The notes under the pieces are model-generated. The model was not told the DNA's origin and did no database searches. It was given only the letters and a program-made list of their open reading frames with translations. The translations under genes were made by a program, and so were the position numbers. Below are positions 47,181 through 59,734 of a stretch of DNA of 64,000 nt, one piece after another. How positions within the stretch are numbered: the stretch's first letter is position 1; every line of letters starts with the position of its first letter. Origin of the DNA: Cavia porcellus (lineage: Eukaryota > Chordata > Mammalia > Rodentia > Caviidae); assembly GCF_034190915.1 (NCBI RefSeq), contig NW_026947485.1:129763337-129827336 (forward strand), written 5' to 3'.

Positions 47181-47445
47181 AATATTACAGAGATATCTAA
47201 CATGGCAGAGGTTTTGAGTTTACTTTTTCTCTAGCATGAACATTTGCCTGGTCTTAACATTTTTACCTCCTCTGTTCCAAGACTGCCCCACACTTTTCAG
47301 CGCTCACTTTCTACAATGCAGATTATAAAAGCATTGTTACACATTTGTGGGTTACTTTGACGATGACTGGAAAGTAGTAAGAATTTGGACAGAAATATCT
47401 CCTAGGTCAGACACTACAAAAACAAGTGTTAAAAATTATCAGCTA

Positions 47446-47640
47446 AAGCCACTGTGGCAGAGCATGTCTGTAACCCTAGCACTCTGGGAGGCTGGGCAGG
47501 AAGATTACAAGTTGGAGCCCAGCCTAGGCCACTTGGTGACCTAGTTAGGTGCTGTTTCAAAATAAAATAAAAAACAAACAAGCAAAGGGCTGGGAATGTA
47601 GCTCAGGGTGAAGGTTCTGGTTCCATCTCAGTATTGAGAG
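47446..47640 (+). mobile_element. B4-type SINE
   Basis: B1 half CTGTAACCCTAGCACTCTGG, GAGGCTGGGCAGGAAG, then ID half GGGCTGGGAATGTAGCTCAG. A purine-rich (GAAA/GGAA) tail continues to about 47690. Confidence 0.82.
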
Positions 47641-47739
47641 GAAGGGAAGGGAAAAAAGAAAGAGAAGAAAGAAAAGAAAAAGAAGCAAGCAAGGCAGTCA
47701 GCTCTCTGGGGTGCTGGAATGCAGGATGATTATAATGAA

Positions 47740-48640
47740 AGACAGAGTTAAGACATGGAGGGCGGGAAGGAGACAGAGACAGTGACAGTGATAGAGAGAC
47801 AGACAGAGAGAGGAGGGAGAGGAAAAGAAAGGAAGGGACAGAGGAAGGAAAGCAAGAAAGGGACGGAGGAAAGAAAAGCAAATATTGGGGCAAATACGAG
47901 AAAAAAGGAAGAGTCTTGGATCAGAAACCAAATGACAAATGTCAAGGCAAAAATGAAGCTTCATAACTATGTTGACCTCTAGTTAAACAAAAATTACCAT
48001 TTGTGAAAGAAAGGCTGTACATAAAGTATGTTCTGGTACCTGGGAAGGCCTTACCGGAGGTGGCCGGGATGTGCGTACCTAACGGGTGAGGCGCCCTGGA
48101 ACGCAGCTTCCTACTCTCGTCAGCCCTAAGGGATCACAAATCCCCCTAGTCCTGATGATGTACGAACTCCCTTCTAAACACCCTCCAAATACATGAAAGT
48201 TCTTAAAAGGTGAGGACTTTGATTCCTGTCTTTGCCAGCCAGCTGGAAGTACACCTTCTAGAGAGGGACCTTGGAGATTACTGCCTGGAGCTCTTGTCCC
48301 CACAAATCCTGCCTTTCACCCCCTCCCAGGAGGCCTTGCTCAGGGCCACCCTGGACAGAAGCCAAACACGACCGTGAGGCTGCTGTTCCCAAATAACCAG
48401 GGAGAAAAATAACATGGCCACTTTCTCCCAGGAGGGCTGAGATAAGAATCTGTGTCTTCTGTAGGTTTTTCTGAAAAGTCTGAATGAACAGAGGAGGGAA
48501 AGGTTTCGAAAATGTGAAAACACAGGGAGGACAGTGGCCTGGACCAAGTCCTTGCCAGTCTTTGGACCGAACTGGAAAAGAAAAGTTAACTAAGGTGTGC
48601 CCTGAAATCCCCTTGGCTCCCACATTTCACTGAGAAGGCG
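47740..48640. other. Intronic purine-rich then GC-richer segment
   Basis: A GA-rich stretch (47750-47890) gives way to sequence of clearly higher GC with several CpG (48040-48640). Nothing coding is supported. It may be an ordinary GC-rich intron patch or a regulatory segment. Confidence 0.4.
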
Positions 48641-49031
48641 GCAAGCGGGGAGCAGGAGCTTCTGTCCCTGAGTCTTTGGAAGCTCATTTGCGGACACTGC
48701 TGTGGTGGGAACTGCTGTTCTCTTTCTGTGATTTTAGTCACAGGAACATCGGGATTGTTTTTGAATCCAAATAGGAAATGCTGGGCTAGGTTTTCCTTAT
48801 CTCAATTTCTAGTGAAAACTATGTAAATGGGTGGGGGAGGGCTACTACTGAGCTGGATCCCACTGAACAACATCAGCCCTTTTGAAAATTAGGGTCTTAT
48901 TAAGTCATGCACAGGGGATTTGAACTTGAACCCTTCTGCTTTAGCCTCCCTAGTTGGGGACTGTAAGTCTGCCACTGTCCCTGGGCATTTGCATTTTTTC
49001 AAAACCTCTTTGAAATAGTTTGTTTCATTTT

Positions 49032-49186
49032 CTGTTTTGTTTGCTTTGTTTTTTTGAGACAGGGTCTCACTACGCAGTCCAGGCTGGCCTTGAACTCTAC
49101 AGGTAGCCCAGTCTGACCAGGAGCTCACCGTGATTGTCCTGCTTTGGCTGCCACAGTGCTGAGATGACAGGTGTGCCACCACTTCC
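49032..49186 (-). mobile_element. B1/7SL-derived SINE, antisense
   Basis: TTTTTTGAGACAGGGTCTCA, GTCCAGGCTGGCCTTGAACT and GAGATGACAGGTGTGCCACC. The target-site duplication agtttgtttcatttt lies at 49017-49031 and from 49187. Confidence 0.92.
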
Positions 49187-49497
49187 AGTTTGTTTCATTT
49201 TTATACGTACATTTACATACGGCTGAAATTCACAGGCAGAGCTAGGAGGGCAATTAGAGCTGAAAAAGGCTGCGGGTATTTTAGAATTCTATTTTAAAAA
49301 TTATTCGCCCGTGTTTGCCGCATGCAATGATTACAGCCTTTATGGGAAGTAGGCACACACACACACGACACAGCCCCCTTCCCTCTGTCTTCCCGCCGCT
49401 CGTGATCCCTTCCAGTACTTTATATTCTAGATGAACAGTGTCTTGGTTAAAGATGATTAGATTTCTGAATTGCTCTGTGTTGTTAAGCATAGTTTAA

Positions 49498-49620
49498 ATG
49501 TTACCTCTGTCATTTTGGTAGCTTTTTTGAGCAATCTGACTTCTTCATCTGTAAAATGGGAATAACAGAATGTTTCTTTTTAGGGCTATAAACTTAAATT
49601 AATTTAACCTGTTGAAAGCT
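49498..49620 (+). mobile_element. MIR SINE remnant
   Basis: CTGACTTCTTCATCTGTAAA then ATGGGAATAACAG matches the MIR core 'cctcatctgtaaaatgggga'. Confidence 0.7.
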
Positions 49621-50279
49621 GTCTCCCCAAACATCTATGACAAAGACAGAACTCAGTGACTTTTAGCCGTTGATGGTAATGGTACACAAAGAGGCTAAAA
49701 AGGAAATATTACGACAAGCAAAGAGTAAATACTGTGAAACTTTCAAATGTTAATCTTTACTAAATTTCAATAGATGACAAAATTTTCTCTTAGAGATGAT
49801 AAGATTTGGGAAGGTTATTTTATGCCTGTGTCTTGTCGTATGTATGTATCATTTTATCCTTACAAATAGGGTGACAGGAATTTATCTCATTTCCTACTTG
49901 AGCAAACCCAAGACCCCTTGCCAGAAACCCTACTTCACACTTCTCTAAGCTCGGCTTTAACACCTCCAGCTGCACTTGCTCTCACCTGAGGAACAGCTTT
50001 GAAAAATGCATCCGAGTAGAAAGTTCATCCGTTCACAATATTCCTCCCCTACTGAGAGTTCCGTGTCCTCCACAGGCTGCTGGTCACACTCATGTAACAC
50101 ACACACACCGTTTAGCATGCATACGGATCATGTGACTGCATCTGTCAGTGCTTATGCAAGGAAAAGGTCCCATCACAGGCAGTGACTTGGTCTGCAACAG
50201 CCTCGTGGCTGGAACAGGGCCAGAGATGTTTAACCTTCCACTGCGTAGGCTCTGTTGCCAATCTACTCTCTGGTGTAGC

Positions 50280-50370
50280 TTTTGTTTATCTGTGGTGCAT
50301 GGGATTGAACTCGGGGGCTTGTGTGTGCCGAGCAGGTACTGGACCAGTGAGCTATATCCTTGGCTCATTA
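50280..50370 (-). mobile_element. ID-like SINE, antisense, decayed
   Basis: GGGATTGAACTCGGGGGCTT ... AGTGAGCTATATCCTTGGC is the reverse complement of an ID body. Confidence 0.72.
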
Positions 50371-50499
50371 GTACAGTGTTCAATCAAAGAAATATTCTTT
50401 CTAATATGAAAAAAGAAAAGACATATCCGTGGTGTGTGGGGCTCTCAACATTTTTTTCCTGAAATCTGGGAAGTTATTTACCTTACTAGTATTTATGAT

Positions 50500-50660
50500 T
50501 TATATAGCATTTTAGTTTATATTTTCCCTTGAAATGGAAGGAGCAAGTGGTTTCCCCATGTTATAAATAGGGAAACTGAGGCTCAGTGAAGCTAAAATGC
50601 CATTACTGGTTAAAAAGGAGTCCCTGGTCCTATAACCAATGTCTTAGATTCAAATTGGGC
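50500..50660 (-). mobile_element. MIR SINE remnant
   Basis: AATAGGGAAACTGAGGCTCA then GTGAAGCTAAAATGCC is the reverse complement of the MIR core. Confidence 0.65.
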
Positions 50661-51284
50661 GTCTTTCAAGTCACTGTCAAAACGCTGTCATGTCAGATGT
50701 GTTTTTTCAGTACGTGGCTTGATATTTAAGCTTAACTCTTTCCCCAAACTAATCTTGAGTTATAATTAAATTGTGTGAGAGAGAAAACAATCCTATTAGT
50801 ATTATAAAAACAACATTTTCTGTGGCATCTCCAAAACTGAGGAAGAATTACTTTATGAAATGTGGGGGCTATTTTTCTTTACAAATACTTTACAAGACAA
50901 ACTTGTACCTTTCTTAAGAAAACACATCTGTTGCAAATTATTCCCTTACAGAAAGAGAGAGAATCCCATTCCTTCTCCCATCTGAGCTTAAAAGAGATTT
51001 GTTGACATATTCTCAGGCCGGCACAGACAAAACAGCACAGGAAAGAGGAGGCAGTCAGCAGGACCGGGGTTCAGCTTTGCTTAAACTAATTCCACATGCC
51101 CCATGAACCATTAGCTGTTTTTTATTTCCTGCCCTCAAGATCTGCAGTGAAAATAATCTTGGGTAGGGAAAAAGCTGCACTTATTACCCTCCCCTCCCCA
51201 ACAAGATGCTGTGTTAGCAAACAGAACATATGAGCCACCTTCAGCAAACCCAGGTCCTTAATAATCCATTTTTCAAACACTTAC

Positions 51285-51362
51285 TGGTATTTCCTTTCTA
51301 CACAAAGATGGACTGTCACTGGAATCACTTTCATCATCTGTATGGTTACAATTGCCAAGTTT
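51285..51362 (-). CDS. MCTP1: Candidate MCTP1 cassette exon (26 codons)
   Basis: On the minus strand an acceptor 'gattatttccag' is followed by 78 bases without a stop and a strong donor acca|gtaagt. It reads KLGNCNHTDDESDSSDSPSL then CRKEIP, phase 0-0, so it can be inserted directly before the DSEKKGF exon (phase 0) without changing the frame. The Asp/Ser/Glu-rich composition fits the acidic cytosolic stretch expected at this place in MCTP1. The polypyrimidine tract is weak, which suits an alternative exon. I do not recall this insert with certainty, so the call is an inference. Confidence 0.45.
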
Positions 51363-52280
51363 CTGGAAATAATCGCCATTTAAATACTGTATAATTTTTT
51401 TTATGTGAAGCCAACAACAGTTTTATTGCTCTTTAATTTCCATGATTTGTTTGTTTGCTGTAAGTTTTCAGAATTCTGAGAACATGATATTTGCTGGGGG
51501 GGAGTCTTAAGAACAATTTGGGGAAAAAGCAATGTTGAAGTCCTGTTTATGGTCTGACTTGAATCTGCCAAATGTGGGAGATTAACATTAGGGAAAAATG
51601 ATTTGCTCCACCCTTCTGAGCTTTTCTCTCTCATTTCCCTATAAACAGCAACATCATAAAATCACCCACCAGTTTCAGGCTTTACCATAGTATGGAAAAT
51701 CAGGAACAGGATTGAGAACTCAGTTGTCCTGCACAAGAGGAAAACAGAGTCCTTCAGTGAAACTGGACAAAGCAGAAGCAAGGGCCACACAAATACCGTG
51801 TGTGATAAGTCTGCAGGGAACGAGGCTGTCCTCCTCTATTGATGCCATATGTGGCACATACCTAACAAGCAACTGAGTGCTCTATGGGACGCTGCTGATA
51901 TATGGGGCAGGCCTGTGCCCTAAACTCTTTCCTTGCTGCGGACTAAATCACTAACACAGATGCATTCTGAGTCAACATGGAGGGAGACACCAAAGACCCA
52001 GTTTCCTTCACTCAGGTACATCCCTGATGGTCTGTCCTTCAATTAGTACTGGAGTGACCAGAAAGAAAGTGCAAAAGGTACAAGACAAAGGTGGGAATCG
52101 GTTTGAAGAAGTAGCTTAAATTCTCACACTGTGAATGCTGATTGATATTGAACAGGATCAAGTAAGTCCTTTATCACTCATAGTTTATGTACCTGCTTTA
52201 CAATCCTCTGTATCTAGAACAAAAGTAGGATAAACATGGATTGAGGTGGGCATGTACTTGGATGGGCTTGTACTGATCAT
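51363..52280. other. MCTP1 intronic DNA, nothing recognised
   Basis: No gene, repeat family or RNA could be supported between the candidate cassette exon and the MIR at 52290. Confidence 0.55.
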
Positions 52281-52289
52281 GGACATGGC

Positions 52290-52455
52290 TGCCCTAAGCT
52301 TGAATCCTGTCCTCATTTTGTCAACTATGTGACTAGGGTGAATTCCGTAACCTTGCATAGACTCTGTTTCCCCGTAATAAGATTAAGATAATGTGTACTT
52401 CATAGTGTTAATAATTAAATCATGTGTATAAAGCAATTAGCATATTAGGAAATAT
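52290..52455 (+). mobile_element. MIR SINE remnant
   Basis: CAACTATGTGACTAGGGTGA, CCTTGCATAGACTCTGTTTC, then 'gtgtacttcatagtg' and 'ataaagcaattagca' follow the MIR consensus order along its length. Confidence 0.75.
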
Positions 52456-52459
52456 TAGT

Positions 52460-54740
52460 TTCTCCCATCAGCTGATTGTTTTTCTTCCCAAAGAGTAACA
52501 CGTTTCTTTTTCTAATTTTTCTCTGTCTTTTTCCTGAAACTTGTGTTTAGAACCCTGGTTATCATTTGCTTAATTCACATCACCTTTCCTTTTGATCAGT
52601 GTATGGTTTAGCCAAATCTTTTATTAATTGATGCAATGAACAGTTATTCAATATTAATCACAAAACCACTGCAAGCCCTAAGAAAACATCAGAAATGAAA
52701 GGTGCAATGAAAAGATTGGATATGGATGTATGTGCCGGAACAAGTGTAGCAGACTTTGGCAATACAGGGAACCAATGCCAGAAGGAGGTGATGCCAGCGG
52801 AGACGGTGGACCATCAGAACCCACCACTGAGCCACACAGGGCTTGACAGCATTGCAAATTACAGAGACCTGTGTGGTGAGAGCTGAAACAGAGAGGGAGA
52901 CCCAGGTACCCACTTACTGCTGGAAAATGCCTGCCAAAAGCAAGAAAAGATGTAGGGGAGGGTAGACCTGTTTTTACGTTCTTCTCTGCTTCCATCTCTT
53001 CCTACTCTTCCACTATCTCTCACTGACCAAATCCCCCAAAGAAATGTGATTTGCAGGAGAAAGATGGGTTGTGAGGGTGATCAACTTGGCGCAAACAGGC
53101 AGTAAGCAACACAAGACCCAAATTTCCAGAGGGATTAGCCAGGAGATCAGAGGATGCAGTTCTGTAACACACCCGTGCTAAGGCAGACACACTCCACTTG
53201 CTGGAGGAAGCCAGACGGCTGAGCAGAGCAGTCAGGTGAAGGGGAGCGCGGCACGGGAGGTTATCCTGGAAGTCAGCCTGGTAAACCGGAAGACACCGGA
53301 GGATATTCATCTGAGGTTGATGGGAACCCACTGGAGTATTTTAGCCAGGGGAATAACACAATCTGAGATCTAATTTGCATTTTTCAAAGACCACCTAAGC
53401 AAATGTATTATAGAGGGAAAATAGGAGACAATCACAGTAGTTGCAAAGGGATGGTAGCTTAGACCAGGGTGGACCTTCTGAATGTAAATATTATGTTATT
53501 AGACTGGGCCCAGAAGGTGGGAAAATGTCAAATCTAGGAATTACCCCTATTTCCGGCTTGAGAAACTAGGTAAACAAGCGTGATCTGACTGAGTTGAGAA
53601 AGTGTAGAAGTCTTATGAGTACTCTTGGGTAAAGGGGAAGAGGAGGAGTTGTATTTGGGACAAGAAAAGGGGTCGTTATTGAGAAGAATGGTGGGAACCA
53701 GTGAAGGAGACTAAAAAAGACTTAGGTAGAATCAAAATTAGGAGGCACCACCAAACTCAAAGAAAGGTGCTTTTCAAAAAGGAGGGCAGCGGAACCTCTG
53801 AAACTCTTCAGGGAATTCGGGGAAGAGAATAGCAGAGTGCCCATAGACGTGGCAAATGGCTTACTGTGACCAGGGCCAGAGCACTTCCATTCAGTGGTGT
53901 GATGGAAGCTTTGAGAGGTGAGCAGGAAGCATGGTTGAACCTGGCCACACCGTAGAAACCTCTGAAAAAGTTTTGCTGTGAAGGCTTGCTAAAAATGGGG
54001 AGAAAGCTGGATCATATGTGTGGACTTCAGGTGGTTTCATTTTCAGACAATACTAGAAGTTTATAATTCCATGATCTTTAGCAAAATTCTGAGGTGATTC
54101 ATATGCATGGTAAAGTTTGTGCAGGGCTGTTCTAAAGGAAGGGTCACCAAAAGTCAAGCTAGGACTGTTCTGCTCTGTTTCTGGTTGACTTTGTATGCCT
54201 GTCTCTTCCACTGCTTTAATAAAAGTAAGTTTCATCCAGCTGTTCTACCCAGTCTTTAGCCCTTTTGATAAGGCTAAAGGGATTTCACACACTGTATCAT
54301 TAAAAAAATCTAACTGTTGTGTTCAGTAGCCATTAATTTGCTCCTATATGGAAACAAAAACAAAAACAAATGAAAAACCCTTATCTTGGATGAAGCTTAT
54401 CTACTTCACTAAGGCTCCCCCGCCCTATCTCACCAGTGTCTACTTCTTATTTTTGGCTCTGCTGATTTCCAAGAAGAATAAAGACAGTGGGTGGCTCAGT
54501 AACTGGATAAATCATCTACCTGGACAGGTCACTGATGATTTGTTGTACTGTCTATCTGGGAATGTATTTGCTGTACTCTTTGTTCACTTCTGGAATCACT
54601 TTTATCCAGTTGGTCATAAAGTGGAAAAAAAGTTGCTGTGGTCCCAACACTGACTGCACTGTGTTTAATAAAGCATGTCCTTGTCGTGACCCTTCAAATA
54701 AACAAACATCCTTCAAGTACTATACTGATTAGAACTTCTG
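52460..54740. other. MCTP1 intron, probably repeat-derived in part
   Basis: Sequence at about 53330-53640 (for example 'ggatggtagcttagaccagg') resembles an old mammalian interspersed repeat that I cannot name. A 101-codon open frame at 54348-54653 has no recognisable family. Nothing else is supported. Confidence 0.35.
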
Positions 54741-55015
54741 TGCCAGTCTTGTTCGTGTGGGAGACTAGCATTAAATAAGGACGGTGGTTTTTCGTGCTGT
54801 TAGAAAATGGTGGGGATAGTGCAAGTGATAGGTATGTAAGAGGGTGACCCAAACCCTGCCTTCTAGATGGTACAGCTCACTAGCCATCTCACAAAGGGTC
54901 CCCAGCAGTTCTCTGTAACTTGCGAAACCCGCCTTCCCTGATAATCCTTACTCCCAAATATTTCAGTAGGAAATTTGAAATAGGTCACTATTTGGGAACA
55001 CTGATTTAAAAAATA

Positions 55016-55118
55016 GGGGCTGGGGATTTAGCTCAGCTGCATAAGCGCCTGCCTTGCAAACAGGCAGTCATGAGTTCGATCCCTGGTACCGATAAAAACA
55101 AAAAAGACAAAAAAATAA

Positions 55119-55150
<32 letters not shown>
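55016..55150 (+). mobile_element. ID-like SINE, first of a tandem pair
   Basis: GGGGCTGGGGATTTAGCTCA, CTTGCAAACAGGCAGTC, GAGTTCGATCCCTGGTACCG, then a long tail of AAAAT units (55090-55150). It is followed immediately by a second copy in the same orientation. Confidence 0.93.
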
Positions 55151-55160
55151 ATCACAACTA

Positions 55161-55247
55161 GGGGCTGGGGATTTAGCTCAGTGACACAAGCGCCTGCCTT
55201 GCAAGCATGTGGTCATGAGTTCAATCCCTGGTACCAATTAAAAAAAA
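55161..55247 (+). mobile_element. ID-like SINE, second of a tandem pair
   Basis: The same family (GGGGCTGGGGATTTAGCTCA ... GGTACCAATTAAAAAAA). The flanking duplication atcacaacta/atcacaatta (55151-55160 and 55248-55257) shows that it inserted separately, just 3' of the first copy's A-rich tail. Confidence 0.92.
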
Positions 55248-55259
55248 ATCACAATTAGT

Positions 55260-56560
55260 TTGACTTCCAATTCACAGCTAACGTTAGCAATTCTAGCCGA
55301 AGAAGCAAACACAAATTGCAGAATGTGACCAACAAAATCAAGTACCTGTGTTAAAAGTCTAAGGAGAAAGTCTTCACACAGAAGCACTGGAAAATAGTAT
55401 CTTTGCAAGAAGGGTGATCTTACAGTTCTTTCGAGTGTATATTCCAGGAAACAAAGAAAAATATTTGCAGAGTACTTTCTTGTGGTGCTAAATAGACCAC
55501 TATATACTTGGAGCAATTTAGTAATGTTTTGAATCTAATATGGTAGATTCATCACAAATTAGTAAAATGCTTAGCCCATTGCCTGGTTTACCATAATTTC
55601 CAAAAATCTTACTTATTATCATTTTGTTGTTATTACTGTTACTTTTGCTGTAATTATCATCAAGTGCTGGAGGGTGAAATTGCAACAAAGATGGACTTTT
55701 CCTATGTGATTTTTGATGTGTCTATGTTATCAGATATACACAAACATTGAAATGCCTCTGTTTATGAATGCTCCTTAATTGTAAGCATGAAAGTTACAAC
55801 AATCTGCTCTTCCTCAAACACACTGTGCAGAGTTGATAGAAATTATTTTGAACCTTCTGGTTTGTGTGACTTTTTGGCACATCTACCAGTATTATGAATT
55901 AGATATTTTATCTGAGCCAAACTGCTGCTATGCAGAGATATAAATAGACATAGCATTCTCCAGACAGACAGATAGCTGGGGGAAAAAAGTGTTATAAATT
56001 AATGTTAAAATTTTTATTATTCATTTTCTTAGTCCAAATGTCAAAATTGTCCTTCCAAATCATAACTTTTATTTCTTCTTACTTTGAGCATCCTTTAGTA
56101 AACTGACACTTATTCTTTTAACTTAGCAGAAATGATGGGGCATTAGTGTAAAAGCAGTGATACTAGGTAATATCAATCCTGTTAAGACCATTTTGTAGAA
56201 GGACCACCCAGTGGCAAATATCCCTGTAAGTTTCATTAGTATGGTACAGCAGTCACACTTGAATATGATTTGTAAGAAATACTAAAAGATGGTATTATTA
56301 CAGAAAAGAAGAACTTTGACAGCAAACCGTGTCCTTTAATATCTCTGATTGCAGTGATTTATTCTGCCAGGATAAAAGAGCTCATTGATTTAAAGGTTTG
56401 TGTATTTCTCCTTAGTACTCTGTTGGCTTATGATATTTAACAGAAGTTGTTTTAAAAATTAATTAAATCATTAGGTACTGTAAATGTGTACCAATAGGAA
56501 TAAAGATAATTTAAAGCATTTCTAAGAAGAAAACAGGAAAAAATAAATCATCCCAATATG
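55260..56560. other. MCTP1 intronic DNA, nothing recognised
   Basis: AT-rich sequence without supported exons or repeats. A 92-codon minus-strand frame at 55238-55516 begins inside the SINE tail and has no family features. Confidence 0.55.
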
Positions 56561-56564
56561 ATGC

Positions 56565-56900
56565 TACAGACTAAATGTTGGTACTTCCCCATCTCACGAA
56601 AAGCAATATATATATATACATTGAATCGAACTTGCAACATGATGAGATCAGGAAGTAGGGTCTTTGGTTAGAGATTAGGTCATGAAAGTGGAGCCCTCGT
56701 GAATAGGATTAGTGTTCGAAAGAGAGAGCTCAGCCATCCCATTCCACTATGTGTGAACACAGCAAAAAGAACCATCTATGCACCAAGAAATGGCCCTCAC
56801 GAGACACTTGACCCTGCTGCCACCTTGATTTTGGACTTCCCAGTCTCCAGAACCATGAGAAATCAATTTCTGTTATTCTGTTGTAGAAGCCCCAAACACA
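56565..56900 (+). mobile_element. MaLR (MLT1-type) LTR
   Basis: The order of phrases follows the MLT1 LTR: GATTAGGTCATGAAAGTGGA, GCCCTCGTGAATAGGATTAG, GTGTGAACACAGCAAAAAG, GGCCCTCACGAGACAC, CCTTGATTTTGGACTTCCCA and GTCTCCAGAACCATGAGAAA. An ancient non-autonomous LTR with no coding part. Confidence 0.88.
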
Positions 56901-56929
56901 TTAAAACATTTAAAAAATGAGTGAAATCT

Positions 56930-58680
56930 CCTAGGTATGGCTTACAAAAATGTTTCATATGTTCAAATTTTACACATATAATATTTAAACATGTATTTCA
57001 CATAGTTACTTACTGAGCAATGCTATCTATTTCAAATGTAATGAATTTGATCATTCTCATGTACTTCACTATTTAAGTAAGCTAGTTGTGTTAAATGGTG
57101 TTCAAAGTTATTCGGAATGCATTGAAAAATCACTTTGTGTTATTAGTAGTTAAAAAAACCAGTTGAAGTCAGAGAGCAAGGTAGAATGAAAAATTTTCTA
57201 TTTTCTATTGGAAGTCCTGCTTTATCTTATTTCCAGGAATTATGAATGATTAGAAATTTCTGGGCAGGAAAATAGACATCAAAAGATTTGGTTTTAGGAA
57301 AACTTCCAGAACCATACTGAAGGGAGAGATTCTCCAGTGTCCCTGATCATAGTTACATGACATACAGAGTGTTTTTATTTTCTTTGTTTAGAAGAAAATT
57401 CTACAGGCCACCCAGCGGATGTGTATGTGTTTTATAACAGTATAGTATAGATCTTAATCATCTGTGGGTTAAGATAGTTATAGTTCATCAAGCAATGCTT
57501 CCTACATCAGTAAAGACCCTAGGAGAGTATTAATAGGGTTGAGTAAAATGTTCAAGTAGAAAATAAGCACTTTTCTCATTTTAAAGCCAACTTTTAGTTC
57601 TTTCTTCAATGATAGATACGGGAGAAGCAGAAAACTCACAAAGCTATCCTGAGAGCCGTCTATATTCTCAGCCAGATACGTTACATGACTCTCCAGTTGG
57701 GTTAGGAATGCATGTCTACGGGCAACTTTGCAAAGGTCGTACAATTAACCACCTTTCATAGATGGAGAAACAGAACCTTCAAAAGGTCTCTAAATGTGTA
57801 CAGGGCTAAGCGAGAACCAGAAAGAACCTACATAGACCTGTAGTCAAAAACTTTGGAAAACAAACAAACAAAAAAACCAGGTCTAATGTTCCAGAAAGAT
57901 CTCACTGTTATACGATTCTGTTCACTCAAACAACTGTAATTCTAGTTCTGTGATTTCTCCTAAGTGTAGTGTGATTTTGTAATCAACATTCAAATTACTC
58001 CTCATGTACCTCCAATGCTCACTAAATGTACCAGCTGCCACTTACATACCAGCGCCATCCTTTCCAGGATTTCTGTGAGCACTGCTGATTCAAATGGAAA
58101 CACTCACTGGAACTCATTAAAATATGTCCCTACCTCTACAGATGTAGCACGAAAGATACAACTTATTTTTAATAATAATTTGCTTTCATTCCAATCATAA
58201 AATGTGGGAAACTGAGGAAATCTTAAAAAACACAGAAGCTACAATCTCTGGCAATCTTAATATTTGTTAATAGTTAGGACACATCCTTCGTGCCACCTTT
58301 CTGTTTATTAATCTTTCTGTATCATTAATCTTATAATTACATGTCAAGCACAGGGAGAGATGCCCTAGAGTCAACACACACGTGAGATTTTCTTTAGATC
58401 CCCTGACACGAACATAGAAATTGCCTGTGTTTACAAGGGAGATGTGTAGTCTATATGCACAAATACATACTTGTTGCTTTTGACTTCCTAACTCTCACAT
58501 CATCGTTTTAAAGTAACAATGCTATGACCACCTTGGCACAGAAGCTTTTGGTGTATCTTTTGTAATATACTCAAGCCAAAGTCTCAGAATTTGAAATGCA
58601 GGATGGAATGGTGCACATTTTAAAAATTTTTTAAAAGTAAAGTAAAGTAAGGTTTTAAAAGTCAAATAATGCACATTTAG
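56930..58680. other. MCTP1 intronic DNA, nothing recognised
   Basis: No exon, RNA gene or repeat family could be supported in this stretch. Confidence 0.55.
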
Positions 58681-58759
58681 ACTGAGACAGAAAAGCCTCC
58701 TTTTTACTCCTTGGTTCCAAGCCAATTTATTCTCCTCTTCAAACACAACCAATGTCACC

Positions 58760-59260
58760 TGTTTCTTATATATTTTTCTAGAGATTATTCTGTGCATATC
58801 CAAGCAAATAGAGCTGCATATGAGTATGGTGTATATGTGTTATTTTCTTTTTGGGGGACACAAAGAGTAGTATGTTATAACGCTGCCGTCGTCTCCATTT
58901 TCCTAGTTAATTATGTATCTTGGAAATTAGTTTATATCAGTAGTTCAAAGCTCGCTCATTCTTATAGCTGTGTAATAGTCCATGCTATGAATGTACTATG
59001 ATTTATTTAACCAGTTTTCCCTTAATGAATGTGTAGGTTTGATAAATATTTTTGTTGTTACAAATAGTAGCAGCGAAGAATACTGTGTGGATGTGACAGT
59101 TCACACATGTGTTCGTGTGTCTGTAGGATAAACTTCTGGAAATGGAGTTGTTTGGCCAGAGGATTTGTGTTCTTGTAATTTTGGTATCTACTGCCAAAGC
59201 GCCTTCCAAAAGAGATTGTACAGTTTCCCCTCCCACTGGGAAGACAAGGAGGTATCTATT
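58760..59260 (-). mobile_element. Old L1 (L1M-type) 3' fragment, antisense
   Basis: The + strand carries the antisense L1 3' end hallmarks: CTGTGTAATAGTCCATGCTA, TGTACTATGATTTATTTAAC, then TAAACTTCTGGAAATGGAGT, CTACTGCCAAAGCGCCTTCC and TTTCCCCTCCCACTGG. This order is typical of ancient mammalian L1 copies. Confidence 0.85.
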
Positions 59261-59734
59261 TCTTTGCCAGGCTGTGTCACAGGCGTGCCTCCTCTCTTCC
59301 GTGGATTTTCAAGAATATTTGGAGACTCAAACAAGTTTCTGGGGGGAGCTCCAAAGGGTCAATTTTCTTTTCACACTGTTTTGAATCACATTTATTTTAA
59401 TTCACAGAATTAAATGCATCATATACATTAGGCAAGAGAGTAGTTTTACTATGGCTGCAGAGATGGCCTAATCATTGAATATTTCAGTGTTGGTACATCA
59501 TGAATAATTTCCAAACTATTGGTAGACTAGGTAGAATTTTTCTTGTTTCAGTGGCAATTTCCACTCAAACTGGTACACTGAAAGCGATTTTTGATGTTAT
59601 TTTGTACCCCAATGTATGCTTGAATAAATGTTTTCATTTTACTGATTCAAGTGGAATTTCAAGCAGGGAAGAAATGTTTAAATCTTTTTTAAAGATGTAT
59701 TACAGTAAAGGACACAGTGCCATTAATCTCTGTC

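Noticed and set aside
47603..47982. Leu/Ser/Pro-rich minus-strand frames and Glu/Lys-rich + frames
   Set aside because: Artefacts of a purine-rich simple repeat adjoining a B4 SINE.
54348..54653. 101-codon open frame on the + strand starting METKTKTNEK
   Set aside because: No recognised family, no splice context matching either gene, and located within repeat-like intronic DNA. Probably chance.
55016..55247. tRNA genes (A and B boxes seen)
   Set aside because: The tRNA-like heads end in A-rich tails with target-site duplications and do not fold as complete cloverleaves. They are SINEs.
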